Shown in pieces: positions 7,286 to 15,448 of a DNA stretch of 64,000 bases. Position 1 is the first letter of the stretch, and every line of letters begins with the position of its first letter. The position numbers were made by a program, and so were the translations under genes. Source of the DNA: Haliea sp964022665. GTDB lineage: Bacteria; Pseudomonadota; Gammaproteobacteria; Pseudomonadales; Halieaceae. The stretch spans positions 1 to 64,000 of the forward strand of contig CAXIDF010000011.1 in the NCBI GenBank assembly GCA_964022665.1, given 5' to 3'. The notes beneath the pieces are model-generated. The model did not search any database. It was not told where the DNA came from and saw only the letters and a program-made list of their open reading frames with translations.

Positions 7286-7825
7286 ATGGCAACGTTGAAA
7301 GAAAAGTACAAGAGCGAGATCGCTCCCCAGCTGCGCGAAGAGCTGGGTCTGAGTAATGTGATGGAGATCCCGCGCATCACCAAAATCACCCTGAACATGG
7401 GTGTTGGTGAGGCGGTGGGCGACAAGAAAGTGCTGGAAAATGCCGTCGCCGACATGGAGAAGATTTCCGGCCAGAAGCCTGTCATTACTTTGGCCCGGCG
7501 CTCCATCGCAGGCTTCAAGATTCGTGATGGCTGGCCGATCGGTTGCAAGGTGACGCTGCGTTCAGACCGCATGTACGAGTTCCTGGAGCGTCTGATCACG
7601 ATTGCGATCCCGCGTATCCGTGACTTCCGCGGTGTCAGCCCGAAGTCGTTCGACGGCCGCGGCAACTTCGCCATGGGTGTCGGCGAGCAGATTATTTTCC
7701 CGGAAATCGAGTACGACCAGGTGGATACGCTGCGCGGTATGGACATCACCATCACCACCACGGCTCGTACGGATGATGAAGGCCGCGCTCTCATGCGCGC
7801 TTTCAACTTCCCCCTGAAAGGTTAA
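7286..7825 (+). CDS. rplE: 50S ribosomal protein L5
   Basis: A 179-aa protein with the L5 signature in I-T-K-I-T-L-N-M-G-V-G-E-A. L5 binds 5S rRNA and contacts P-site tRNA in the central protuberance. It starts at ATG 7286. The C-terminal D-I-T-I-T-T-T-A-R-T-D-D-E-G motif is intact, and the length equals the E. coli protein. Confidence 0.97.
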   Translation: MATLKEKYKSEIAPQLREELGLSNVMEIPRITKITLNMGVGEAVGDKKVLENAVADMEKISGQKPVITLARRSIAGFKIRDGWPIGCKVTLRSDRMYEFLERLITIAIPRIRDFRGVSPKSFDGRGNFAMGVGEQIIFPEIEYDQVDTLRGMDITITTTARTDDEGRALMRAFNFPLKG

Positions 7826-7835
7826 GAGGCAAGTA

Positions 7836-8141
7836 ATGGCTAAAAAATCGATGATCGCACGTGAGAAGAAGCGCGCGCAGATGGTGGTCAAGTATGCCGG
7901 CAAGCGTGCCGCGCTGAAGGCTGTCCTGAACGATCAGAACGCATCCGATGACGCCAAGTGGGACGCGCAGATCGCGCTGCAAAAGCTCCCGCGCGATGCC
8001 AGTCCGGTACGCAAGCAGCGTCGTTGCCAGCTGACCGGCCGTCCTCACGGTGTCTATCGTAAATTTGGCCTGTGCCGCAACAAGCTGCGTGAAGCAGCGA
8101 TGCGCGGCGATGTACCGGGTCTGGTTAAAGCCAGCTGGTAA
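7836..8141 (+). CDS. rpsN: 30S ribosomal protein S14 (long, zinc-free form)
   Basis: A 101-aa protein beginning M-A-K-K-S-M-I-A-R-E-K-K-R. This is the long proteobacterial S14 without the paired CxxC zinc motifs; only two scattered cysteines are present, in R-R-C-Q-L-T-G-R-P and G-L-C-R-N-K. S14 acts in the 30S head late in assembly. It starts 11 bases after rplE. Confidence 0.97.
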   Translation: MAKKSMIAREKKRAQMVVKYAGKRAALKAVLNDQNASDDAKWDAQIALQKLPRDASPVRKQRRCQLTGRPHGVYRKFGLCRNKLREAAMRGDVPGLVKASW

Positions 8142-8156
8142 CGGAGAGATTCGATC

Positions 8157-8552
8157 ATGAGTATGCAAGATCCGCTGTCAGATATGCTGACCCGCATCCG
8201 TAACGCCCAAATGGCTGGCAAGGCCCGTGTAGAAATGCCCGGTTCCAAGCTCAAGGCCGCTGTTGCCGAGGTGCTCAAGCACGAAGGTTACATCAACGAC
8301 TTTGCGGCCTCCGCCGAGTCGGGCAAGCCGCGCCTCAGCATTGAGCTGAAGTATTACGAAGGCAAGCCCGTTATCGCCGAGATCGACCGTGTTAGCCGTC
8401 CTGGCCTGCGTAGCTACGCAGCCAAGGGCGAACTGCCGACTATTCGCAACGGCTTGGGAGTGGCAATTGTGTCCACCTCCAAGGGCGTGATGACCGACCG
8501 CGCAGCGCGAGCTGCTGGCGTCGGTGGCGAAGTGCTCTGCACCGTTTTCTAG
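8157..8552 (+). CDS. rpsH: 30S ribosomal protein S8
   Basis: A 131-aa protein, M-S-M-Q-D-P-L-S-D-M-L-T-R-I-R-N, with the S8 C-terminal signature VSTSKGVMTDRAARAAGVGG. S8 binds the central domain of 16S rRNA, and in E. coli it represses translation of the spc operon at the rplE site. The start is ATG 8157 behind CGGAGAG. Confidence 0.97.
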   Translation: MSMQDPLSDMLTRIRNAQMAGKARVEMPGSKLKAAVAEVLKHEGYINDFAASAESGKPRLSIELKYYEGKPVIAEIDRVSRPGLRSYAAKGELPTIRNGLGVAIVSTSKGVMTDRAARAAGVGGEVLCTVF

Positions 8553-8576
8553 AATTACTGAAGAAGGGCATTCAAC

Positions 8577-9104
8577 ATGTCTAGAGTCGCAAAAAATCCG
8601 GTACAGCTGCCGCAGGGGGTCACCGTGACCCAGAGCGGTCGCGATGTGACCGTCAAGGGTGGCAAAGGTACGCTGGCGCTCGAACTGGGCCTGGGTATCG
8701 CCATCAACGAAGAGGACGGTGCGCTCAACATCGCCTATGACGGTGACAAGTTCAAGGCGCTGGCAGGTACCACGCGCGCGCTGCTGAACAATATGGTAGT
8801 CGGCGTCAGCGCTGGCTGGGAAAAGAAACTGGTTCTCAACGGCGTAGGTTATCGCGCCAAGGCGGATGGCAAATCGGTGAACCTTACCGTGGGCCTGTCG
8901 CACCCGGTGGATTACCAGCTGCCAGAAGGCGTGAGCGCCGAAACGCCAACCCAGACCGAAGTTGTGGTCAAGGGTATCGACAAGCAGGCTGTAGGCCAGG
9001 CGGCTGCCGAGATTCGCAGCTTCCGTCCGCCAGAGCCTTACAAGGGCAAGGGTATTCGCTACGCCAACGAGAACGTGCGGCGTAAAGAAGCCAAGAAGAA
9101 GTAG
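8577..9104 (+). CDS. rplF: 50S ribosomal protein L6
   Basis: A 175-aa two-domain protein with the L6 C-terminal signature around PEPYKGKGIRYANE. L6 lies near the GTPase-factor binding region. It starts at ATG 8577 (M-S-R-V-A-K-N-P-V) behind GAAGGG. Gene order and length match the standard spc operon. Confidence 0.97.
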   Translation: MSRVAKNPVQLPQGVTVTQSGRDVTVKGGKGTLALELGLGIAINEEDGALNIAYDGDKFKALAGTTRALLNNMVVGVSAGWEKKLVLNGVGYRAKADGKSVNLTVGLSHPVDYQLPEGVSAETPTQTEVVVKGIDKQAVGQAAAEIRSFRPPEPYKGKGIRYANENVRRKEAKKK

Positions 9105-9114
9105 GTAGGTTGAG

Positions 9115-9465
9115 ATGAGTGCAAAGAATGATTCAAGGCTGCGTCGCGCACGTCGCGCTCGCAACCGTATGCGTGAGCAGGGCGTCAACCGTCTCAGCGT
9201 GCACCGTACGCCACGGCACATCTACGCCCAGGTCCTCGCGCCCGCAGGTGATCGGGTTCTGGCCAGCGCGTCGACGCTGGACAGCAGCCTGCGCGCTGGC
9301 AGCACTGGCAACCAGGAAGCTGCCGCCGCGGTAGGCAAGCTGGTCGCAGAACGCGCCAAGGCCGCCGGAATCGAGAAGGTTGCGTTTGACCGCGCAGGCT
9401 ACAAGTACCACGGACGTGTCAAGGCGCTTGCCGACGCTGCCCGTGAAAGTGGACTGGAATTCTAG
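9115..9465 (+). CDS. rplR: 50S ribosomal protein L18
   Basis: A 116-aa protein. L18 binds 5S rRNA with L5 in the central protuberance. The basic N-terminus R-L-R-R-A-R-R-A-R-N-R and the C-terminal F-D-R-A-G-Y-K-Y-H-G-R-V-K-A-L-A-D-A-A-R motif are typical. It starts at ATG 9115 with TAGGTTGAG upstream. Confidence 0.97.
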   Translation: MSAKNDSRLRRARRARNRMREQGVNRLSVHRTPRHIYAQVLAPAGDRVLASASTLDSSLRAGSTGNQEAAAAVGKLVAERAKAAGIEKVAFDRAGYKYHGRVKALADAARESGLEF

Positions 9466-9474
9466 GGTAAGGTT

Positions 9475-9987
9475 ATGGCGTTTAACGATCAGAAGAAGCA
9501 GCAGCAGGACGGCGACCTCCAGGAAAAACTGGTGCAGGTCAACCGTGTTGCCAAAGTGGTCAAGGGTGGCCGTATCTTCAGCTTTACCGCGCTGACGGTT
9601 GTGGGCGATGGCAATGGCAAGGTCGGCTTCGGCCGCGGCAAGGCGCGCGAAGTGCCTGTTGCGATCCAGAAGGCGATGGAAGCCGCGCGTCGCAACATGA
9701 TCCAGGTCGAATTGAGCCAGGGCACAATTCAGTACCCGGTAAAAGCCAGCCACGGTGCATCCAAGGTGTACATGCAGCCGGCATCTGAAGGTACCGGTGT
9801 TATCGCGGGCGGTGCAATGCGTGCGGTGCTGGAAATTGCCGGCGTACACAACGTACTGGCCAAGTGCTATGGCTCCACCAATCCGGTCAACGTGGTACGC
9901 GCAACCTTCAATGGCCTGCGCGACATGTGTTCCCCGGATGATGTGGCGGCGAAGCGTGGCAAAACCGTCGAAGAAATTCTGAACTAA
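9475..9987 (+). CDS. rpsE: 30S ribosomal protein S5
   Basis: A 170-aa protein. The double-stranded RNA binding-like motif V-N-R-V-A-K-V-V-K-G-G-R and G-K-V-G-F-G-R-G-K-A-R-E-V-P are present. S5 affects decoding fidelity and mRNA unwinding. It starts at ATG 9475 (M-A-F-N-D-Q-K-K). The glutamine-rich N-terminus is slightly longer than in E. coli. Confidence 0.97.
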   Translation: MAFNDQKKQQQDGDLQEKLVQVNRVAKVVKGGRIFSFTALTVVGDGNGKVGFGRGKAREVPVAIQKAMEAARRNMIQVELSQGTIQYPVKASHGASKVYMQPASEGTGVIAGGAMRAVLEIAGVHNVLAKCYGSTNPVNVVRATFNGLRDMCSPDDVAAKRGKTVEEILN

Positions 9988-10005
9988 TTATTGGGTTGGC
10001 GAGTC

Positions 10006-10188
10006 ATGGCTAAAGCTACTATCAAAGTGACGCAGACCAAAAGCGTCCACGGTCGGTTGAAGAACCACCGCGCCTGTATCGCGGGCCTGGGTCTGCGCCG
10101 AATTGGTCATACCGTTGAGGTGGAAGATACCCCCTCTGTTCGCGGCATGATCAATAAAGTGAACTATATGGTTCGGATCGAGGAGTAA
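10006..10188 (+). CDS. rpmD: 50S ribosomal protein L30
   Basis: A 60-aa protein beginning M-A-K-A-T-I-K-V-T-Q-T-K-S, with the L30 motif around G-L-R-R-I-G-H-T-V-E. The start is ATG 10006; an in-frame upstream start at 9991 would add five residues not found in L30. The ribosome site is GGCGAG. It lies between rpsE and rplO as expected. Confidence 0.95.
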   Translation: MAKATIKVTQTKSVHGRLKNHRACIAGLGLRRIGHTVEVEDTPSVRGMINKVNYMVRIEE

Positions 10189-10191
10189 ATC

Positions 10192-10638
10192 ATGTCAGAC
10201 GTTATGCGACTGAACAACCTGGGGCCGAACCCCGGCGCGCGCAAAGAAGGCAAGCGCGTTGGCCGTGGTATCGGGAGTGGCCTGGGCAAGACCGCAGGCC
10301 GCGGTCACAAAGGGCAGAAGTCCCGCTCCGGTGGCAAAGTGCGTCCGGGTTTCGAAGGCGGCCAGATGCCGCTGCAGAAGCGCCTGCCCAAGTATGGCTT
10401 CACTTCACGTGTGTCGCGTACTACTGCACAGGTGCGCCTGGGTGAACTGAATGCCGTGGACGGCGATGTGGTCGATATCGACGCGTTGAAGGCGGCTGAT
10501 GTTATCCGTCAGGACGTGCTGCGCGTGCGTGTGTTCTTGTCAGGTGAAGTCAGCAAGCCTGTCACCGTCAAGGGCCTTGTGGTTACCAAAGGCGCGCGAG
10601 CGGCGATCGAGCAGGCCGGCGGGAAGGTCGAGGAATAA
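10192..10638 (+). CDS. rplO: 50S ribosomal protein L15
   Basis: A 148-aa protein with the glycine/arginine-rich N-terminal half typical of L15 (KRVGRGIGSGLGKTAGRGHK), which snakes through 23S rRNA. ATG 10192 has GAGGAG eight bases upstream and is preferred. ATG 10204 would give the shorter M-R-L-N-N-L start like E. coli. It abuts secY, whose ATG follows immediately after the stop. Confidence 0.96.
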   Translation: MSDVMRLNNLGPNPGARKEGKRVGRGIGSGLGKTAGRGHKGQKSRSGGKVRPGFEGGQMPLQKRLPKYGFTSRVSRTTAQVRLGELNAVDGDVVDIDALKAADVIRQDVLRVRVFLSGEVSKPVTVKGLVVTKGARAAIEQAGGKVEE

Positions 10639-11961
10639 ATGGCGACAGGTCAGCTGCCAGGGTCGAACAAAGCAGGACTGGGCGAGCTTTTTGCTCGCCT
10701 TCGTTTTGTATTGTTGGCCATTATTGTTTACCGGATCGGTACGCACATACCGGTTCCGGGAATTGACCCTGCCCAGCTGGCAGCCCTGTTCAACCAGAAC
10801 CAGGGTACCATTCTTGGTCTGGCGAACATGTTCTCGGGTGGTGCATTGGAGCGGATGAGTATCCTCGCGCTCGGCATCATGCCGTATATTTCTGCGTCGA
10901 TTATCATGCAGCTGATGTCCGCCGTGACTCCGCAGCTGGAAGCGCTGAAGAAGGAAGGTGAGTCCGGGCGGCGCAAGATCAGCCAGTACACCCGCTACCT
11001 GACTGTGGTGCTCGCGATTATTCAGGCTACGGGCATGACCGTGGGTATGGCCAACCAGGGCATGTCTTATGACGTGTCGGTCGTTTTCTACGTGATAGCG
11101 ATCACGTCGCTGGTTACCGGTGCCGTGTTCATGATGTGGTTGGGTGAGCAGATCACCGAAAAGGGTGTGGGTAACGGGATATCGCTGCTGATTTTTGCCG
11201 GTATTGTCGCCGGTCTGCCGGCTGCGATTGGTCAGTCGCTGGAACAGGCGCGCCAAGGCGAATTGAACATTCTGGTACTGCTGTTCATCCTGACGCTGGC
11301 GATCGCAGTCATCTACATGATCGTGTTTATCGAGCGTGGCCAGCGGCGTATTACCGTCAACTACGCCAAGCGGCAGCAGGGTCGCAAAATGATGCAGGCG
11401 CAGAGCTCGCACCTGCCGCTGAAAGTGAATATGGCGGGCGTGATACCGGCTATTTTCGCCAGCAGCATCCTGCTGTTCCCGGCCTCGATTGCGCAGTGGT
11501 TCGGTTCCAGTGGCTCGGCGGACTGGCTGCAGGACCTGGCGCTGGCGATTGGTCCGGGGCAGCCCCTGAACATCCTGCTGTTTACGGCGTTTGTGGTGTT
11601 CTTCTGTTTCTTCTACACGGCGTTGATGTTCAACCCGCAGGAAGTGGCTGACAATCTGAAGCGATCCGGCGCATTCGTCCCCGGTATTCGCCCCGGTCAG
11701 CAGACAGCGAACTACATTGATGGCGTGTTGACGCGCTTGACGGTTTTCGGTTCCGCCTACATCGCGCTGGTGTGCCTGATGCCCCAGTTCCTGGTGGTGA
11801 TGTGGAATGTGCCGTTTTACCTGGGTGGTACCTCGCTGCTGATCGTGGTCGTCGTGGTGATGGATTTCATGGCTCAGGTGCAGAGCCACTTGATGTCTCA
11901 CCAGTATGACTCGGTGATGAAGAAAGCGAAGCTGAACAACTATGGTGCTTCCGGCCGCTGA
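10639..11961 (+). CDS. secY: Protein translocase subunit SecY
   Basis: A 440-aa, ten-helix membrane protein forming the SecYEG channel. Visible landmarks are R-I-G-T-H-I-P-V-P-G-I-D in the first helix region, the plug-side G-G-A-L-E-R-M-S-I-L-A-L-G-I-M-P-Y-I-S-A-S motif and a cytosolic loop with G-Q-R-R-I-T-V-N-Y-A. It starts directly after rplO (TAA ATG), consistent with coupling in the spc operon. Length is within a few residues of E. coli SecY. Confidence 0.98.
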   Translation: MATGQLPGSNKAGLGELFARLRFVLLAIIVYRIGTHIPVPGIDPAQLAALFNQNQGTILGLANMFSGGALERMSILALGIMPYISASIIMQLMSAVTPQLEALKKEGESGRRKISQYTRYLTVVLAIIQATGMTVGMANQGMSYDVSVVFYVIAITSLVTGAVFMMWLGEQITEKGVGNGISLLIFAGIVAGLPAAIGQSLEQARQGELNILVLLFILTLAIAVIYMIVFIERGQRRITVNYAKRQQGRKMMQAQSSHLPLKVNMAGVIPAIFASSILLFPASIAQWFGSSGSADWLQDLALAIGPGQPLNILLFTAFVVFFCFFYTALMFNPQEVADNLKRSGAFVPGIRPGQQTANYIDGVLTRLTVFGSAYIALVCLMPQFLVVMWNVPFYLGGTSLLIVVVVVMDFMAQVQSHLMSHQYDSVMKKAKLNNYGASGR

Positions 11962-11992
11962 TAGTGCTGGCCGGTCATTGGAGAGAAGTGAA

Positions 11993-12109
11993 ATGAAAGT
12001 ACGTGCATCAGTAAAGAAGGTCTGCAGGAATTGCAAGGTCGTTCGTCGTAAGGGCGTCGTCCGCGTTATCTGCAATACCGATCCGCGTCACAAGCAGCGC
12101 CAGGGCTGA
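11993..12109 (+). CDS. rpmJ: 50S ribosomal protein L36 (zinc-binding form)
   Basis: A 38-aa protein: M-K-V-R-A-S-V-K-K-V-C-R-N-C-K, continuing to C27 and H33. The C11, C14, C27 and H33 set makes the zinc ribbon of the C+ type L36. It starts at ATG 11993 with GGAGAGAAGTG upstream and lies 31 bases after secY, ending the spc operon. Confidence 0.96.
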   Translation: MKVRASVKKVCRNCKVVRRKGVVRVICNTDPRHKQRQG

Positions 12110-12129
12110 TCGGCCCCGGTTACTGACTG

Positions 12130-12158
12130 TTGATTTTTAGTAAACATATCGCTAGAAT
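12130..12158 (+). promoter_or_regulatory. Sigma70 promoter of the alpha operon
   Basis: TTGATT (12130-12135) and TAGAAT (12153-12158) are 17 bases apart in the 149-base gap between rpmJ and rpsM. It gives a leader of about 95 bases before rpsM. Confidence 0.8.
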
Positions 12159-12180
12159 GCTGCGCCTTTCGCGCCACACA

Positions 12181-12203
12181 CCCTCAATCTTGTCGATTGA
12201 GGG
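12181..12203 (+). promoter_or_regulatory. Perfect 9-bp stem-loop in the rpsM leader
   Basis: CCCTCAATC (12181-12189) pairs perfectly with GATTGAGGG (12195-12203) around TTGTC. No T-run follows, so it is not a terminator. In E. coli the alpha operon leader folds into a pseudoknot bound by S4; this stem may be the local counterpart, which is an inference from position. Confidence 0.5.
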
Positions 12204-12258
12204 GTCAGGTGTTTCTGCCCAGTGCAAAGCGACGATTTGAGTATTTGGAGAAAGTTGG

Positions 12259-12615
12259 ATGGCTCGTATTGCCGGCGTCAACATACCTGATAACAAGCAC
12301 ACTGTTATCGCCCTGACCTACATTTTTGGCGTGGGTCGTACACAGGCACGCCGCCTGTGCGTCGAGGCCGGTGTTGCCGAGGACGCGAAGATTGGTGATC
12401 TCGACGAAGGACAAATGGATGCACTGCGCACCAAAGTCGGCGAGATGACGGTTGAGGGTGACCTGCGCCGGGAGGTGTCCATGAACATCAAGCGTTTGAT
12501 GGACCTGGGCTGCAACCGTGGCCTGCGTCACCGCCGCAGCCTGCCGCTGCGCGGTCAGCGCACCAAGACCAATGCACGTACCCGCAAGGGTCCGCGCAAG
12601 CCGATTCGCAAGTAA
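12259..12615 (+). CDS. rpsM: 30S ribosomal protein S13
   Basis: A 118-aa protein beginning M-A-R-I-A-G-V-N-I-P-D-N-K-H, with the helix-two-turns-helix region and the basic C-terminal tail typical of S13 (R-G-Q-R-T-K-T-N-A-R-T-R-K-G). S13 bridges to the 50S subunit and contacts P-site tRNA. It starts at ATG 12259 behind TTGGAGAAAG and is the first gene of the alpha operon. Confidence 0.97.
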   Translation: MARIAGVNIPDNKHTVIALTYIFGVGRTQARRLCVEAGVAEDAKIGDLDEGQMDALRTKVGEMTVEGDLRREVSMNIKRLMDLGCNRGLRHRRSLPLRGQRTKTNARTRKGPRKPIRK

Positions 12616-12690
12616 GGGACTCGTACCCGCGAATCCTTTTTAGTGTAGCTGCACCGGGTGCAGTGTCGATATTAAAGCAGGAAAAACAGT

Positions 12691-13083
12691 ATGGCCAAGC
12701 CAGGTGGCAAGACCACTCGCAAGAAGATAACCAAGACCGTGGTGGACGGCATTGCGCACGTGCACGCATCGTTCAACAACACGATCATCACCATCACCGA
12801 CCGCCAGGGCAACACCCTGAGCTGGGCGACGTCTGGTGGTTCCGGTTTCCGCGGTTCACGCAAGAGCACGCCCTTCGCGGCGCAGGTCGCCGCCGAGCGA
12901 GCTGGTGAGGCTGCCAAGGAATACGGGCTGAAGAACCTTGATGTTCAGGTGAAAGGCCCCGGCCCAGGCCGCGAGTCCGCCGTGCGCGCGCTCAATGCCT
13001 GTGGTTACAAAATCACCAACATCACTGACGTGACGCCGATTCCGCACAATGGCTGCCGTCCGCCCAAGAAACGTCGCGTCTAA
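12691..13083 (+). CDS. rpsK: 30S ribosomal protein S11
   Basis: A 130-aa protein with the S11 signature N-I-T-D-V-T-P-I-P-H-N-G-C-R-P-P-K-K-R-R-V at the C-terminus. S11 is on the 30S platform near the E-site. It starts at ATG 12691 (M-A-K-P-G-G-K-T-T-R). The spacer after rpsM is 75 bases. Confidence 0.97.
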   Translation: MAKPGGKTTRKKITKTVVDGIAHVHASFNNTIITITDRQGNTLSWATSGGSGFRGSRKSTPFAAQVAAERAGEAAKEYGLKNLDVQVKGPGPGRESAVRALNACGYKITNITDVTPIPHNGCRPPKKRRV

Positions 13084-13116
13084 TATCAAGACAAGCGCTT
13101 AGCAGGAACAACTGAC

Positions 13117-13737
13117 ATGGCTCGATACATTGGACCCAAGTGCAAGCTGGCCCGCCGGGAGGGAACAGACCTGTTCCTCAAGAGCGGCGTGCGTGCACTC
13201 GAAAGTAAGTGCAAACCCGAATCCGCCCCAGGGCAGCACGGCGCGCGCCGTGGCCGCCTGTCCGACTACGGCGTACAGCTGCGTGAAAAACAGAAAGTAC
13301 GCCGTATCTACGGCATCCTGGAGAAGCAGTTCCGCAACTACTACAAGGAAGCTGCACGCCTGAAAGGCGCAACCGGCGAAAACCTGCTGCAGTTGCTGGA
13401 AAGCCGTCTCGACAACGTCGTATACCGCATGGGTTTTGGCTCTACGCGTGCCGAAGCTCGGCAGCTGGTGTCTCACAAGGGCATTCTGGTCAACGGCGCA
13501 GTGGTCAATGTAGCGTCCTATCAGGTGAAGGCAGGGGATATCGTTTCCCTGCGCGAAAAAGCCAAGAAGCAGCTGCGTGTGCAGTCCGCCCTGGCGCTTG
13601 CCGCCCAGCGCGGGGATTCCGAGTGGATCGATTTCAATAGCGATAAGCTGGAAGGAGTATTCAAGTCAGCGCCTGAGCGTCAGGACCTGTCTTCCGAGAT
13701 CAACGAAAACCTGATCGTGGAACTGTACTCCAAGTAA
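13117..13737 (+). CDS. rpsD: 30S ribosomal protein S4
   Basis: A 206-aa protein, M-A-R-Y-I-G-P-K-C-K-L-A-R-R-E, with the S4 RNA-binding domain near residues 95-155 (L-E-S-R-L-D-N-V-V-Y-R-M-G-F). S4 is a primary 16S binder and, in E. coli, the translational repressor of the alpha operon. That makes the stem-loop ahead of rpsM its natural candidate target. It starts at ATG 13117 behind AGCAGGA. Confidence 0.97.
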   Translation: MARYIGPKCKLARREGTDLFLKSGVRALESKCKPESAPGQHGARRGRLSDYGVQLREKQKVRRIYGILEKQFRNYYKEAARLKGATGENLLQLLESRLDNVVYRMGFGSTRAEARQLVSHKGILVNGAVVNVASYQVKAGDIVSLREKAKKQLRVQSALALAAQRGDSEWIDFNSDKLEGVFKSAPERQDLSSEINENLIVELYSK

Positions 13738-13775
13738 TCCGGACTTAGGACTAACCTACTCATACAGGTGCCAGA

Positions 13776-14780
13776 ATGCAGACAGCAGTAAACGAATTTT
13801 TGACTCCGCGGGTCATCAACGTCGAAGAGAAGACGAGCACTCGCGCGCAGGTCACCCTGGAGCCGCTGGAGCGGGGCTTTGGCCACACGCTCGGCAACGC
13901 CCTGCGTCGCATACTGCTGTCTTCCATGCCCGGCTGCGCCATCACCGAGGTGGAAATCGATGGTGTTGAGCATGAGTACAGCGCAATCGAGGGTGTGCAG
14001 GAAGACGTCATCGAGATCCTGTTGAACCTCAAGGGTGTAGCCCTGGTCATGAACGGCAAGGAAGAAGCCGAGTTGACCCTGAGCCGTAAAGGCCCCGGTG
14101 TGGTGACGGCGGGTGACATTCAGGTCGACCACGACATCGAGATCCGCAACCCCGATCACGTGATTTGCCACCTCAATGGCAGCTCAGACATCAGCATGAA
14201 GCTGACCGTCGCGCGTGGCCGTGGTTACTCGCCGGCAGATTCCCGGGAAAACCCCGAAGAGGAAACACGCGCCATTGGCCGCCTGCACCTCGACGCGACG
14301 TTTTCGCCAATCAACCGCGTAGCCTACGTTGTAGAGGCAGCGCGTGTAGAGCAGCGCACCGACCTCGACAAACTGGTGCTGGACCTCGAGACCAACGGCA
14401 CCATCGATCCCGAGGAAGCCATTCGCCGCGCGGCAACAATCCTGCAGCAACAGCTTGCGGTGTTCGTTGACCTGGAAAGCGAAAGCCAGAGCGAGTCCGT
14501 GATCGAGGAAGACGAAGTCGACCCGATCCTGCTGCGCCCGGTCGACGACCTGGAGCTGACCGTACGTTCGGCCAACTGCCTGAAGGCAGAGAATATTTAC
14601 TACATCGGCGACCTCGTTCAGCGCACCGAAGTGGAGCTGCTGAAAACCCCGAACCTGGGCAAGAAGTCACTGACAGAAATCAAGGATGTACTGGCGTCTC
14701 GCGGCTTGTCGCTGGGTATGCGCCTGGACAACTGGCCACCGGCCAGCCTCCGAAACGACGACCGGGTGTTGAGCATCTAA
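13776..14780 (+). CDS. rpoA: RNA polymerase alpha subunit
   Basis: A 334-aa protein. The N-terminal dimerisation domain has the L-E-R-G-F-G-H-T-L-G-N-A-L-R-R motif. A linker follows near residues 232-250, then the C-terminal domain with the UP-element/activator surface (R-S-A-N-C-L-K-A-E-N-I-Y-Y-I-G-D-L). The tail after N-W-P-P-A-S is about five residues longer than in E. coli (329 aa). It starts at ATG 13776. It sits between rpsD and rplQ, the standard order. Confidence 0.98.
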   Translation: MQTAVNEFLTPRVINVEEKTSTRAQVTLEPLERGFGHTLGNALRRILLSSMPGCAITEVEIDGVEHEYSAIEGVQEDVIEILLNLKGVALVMNGKEEAELTLSRKGPGVVTAGDIQVDHDIEIRNPDHVICHLNGSSDISMKLTVARGRGYSPADSRENPEEETRAIGRLHLDATFSPINRVAYVVEAARVEQRTDLDKLVLDLETNGTIDPEEAIRRAATILQQQLAVFVDLESESQSESVIEEDEVDPILLRPVDDLELTVRSANCLKAENIYYIGDLVQRTEVELLKTPNLGKKSLTEIKDVLASRGLSLGMRLDNWPPASLRNDDRVLSI

Positions 14781-14838
14781 ACACACGAGTTACCAGTTGG
14801 CAGTGCTGAGATAGCACAGAGAGTATAGGAAAGGAAAA

Positions 14839-15228
14839 ATGCGTCACCGTCATAGCGGACGTCAGTTGAATCGGAATGCCTCCCACCGCAAGGCCATGTT
14901 CCGGAACATGACCGTGTCTCTGGTAGAGCACGAGTTGATCAAAACCACTTTGCCCAAGGCGAAAGAGCTGCGCAGCTACGCTGAGCCGCTGATCACCCTG
15001 GCCAAGAGCGACAGCGTGGCGAATCGCCGCCTCGCCTTCGATCGCATGCGCGACAAAGCCGCAGTGGGCAAACTGTTTGCCGAACTGGGCCCGCGCTACC
15101 AGGCGCGCCCGGGCGGTTACATTCGCATCATGAAATGCGGCTACCGCGCTGGCGACAAGGCCCCCATGGCCTACGTCGAGCTGGTCGATCGCCCCGCTTC
15201 GGATGACGTAGCAAGCGAAGAGGCATAA
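14839..15228 (+). CDS. rplQ: 50S ribosomal protein L17
   Basis: A 129-aa protein starting M-R-H-R-H-S-G-R-Q-L-N-R-N-A-S-H-R, the L17 N-terminus. L17 is near the tunnel exit. It starts at ATG 14839 behind AAAGGAA and is the last gene of the alpha operon. A strong terminator follows 12 bases after the stop. Confidence 0.97.
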   Translation: MRHRHSGRQLNRNASHRKAMFRNMTVSLVEHELIKTTLPKAKELRSYAEPLITLAKSDSVANRRLAFDRMRDKAAVGKLFAELGPRYQARPGGYIRIMKCGYRAGDKAPMAYVELVDRPASDDVASEEA

Positions 15229-15240
15229 AGCCTCTCATTA

Positions 15241-15267
15241 AAAAGCCGGGCAATGCCCGGCTTTTTT
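15241..15267 (+). terminator. Rho-independent terminator of the alpha operon
   Basis: The stem GCCGGGC / GCCCGGC with loop AAT is flanked by four A and followed by six T. It closes the ribosomal protein transcription unit that begins at rpsJ. Confidence 0.95.
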
Positions 15268-15345
15268 GTGCCCGCAATTCGGCGCGATAACAACACAAGC
15301 TCTCGCCAGTCGCCACAGCCAACCACCCTAATACGACAAGCACCT

Positions 15346-15448
15346 TAGCATCACCCCGGCCACCGCGGACCGTCGGCGGCCAGGACGGCCGCCGCCGAGC
15401 CCCCATGGATGGGTTCACGGCGTGTCCGCGGTGGCCGGGGTGATGCTA
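15346..15448. repeat. Large palindromic element with 25-bp perfect arms
   Basis: The 25 bases at 15346-15370 are the exact reverse complement of 15424-15448 (arms beginning TAGCATCACC and ending GGTGATGCTA). A second perfect hairpin lies inside: CGGCGGCC (15374-15381) and GGCCGCCG (15387-15394). It resembles REP/MITE-like intergenic palindromes. It lies downstream of both the rplQ terminator and the convergent uvrA gene, and could also stop uvrA transcription. Confidence 0.85.

Noticed and set aside
10540..12075. Long open frame on the minus strand opposite secY (511 codons)
   Set aside because: It is a shadow of secY and rplO in GC-rich DNA: no ribosome site, basic low-complexity composition and no recognisable domain.
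15268..15345. tRNA or small RNA gene after rplQ
   Set aside because: No cloverleaf, promoter or terminator could be seen; likewise no tRNA was found in any other gap.
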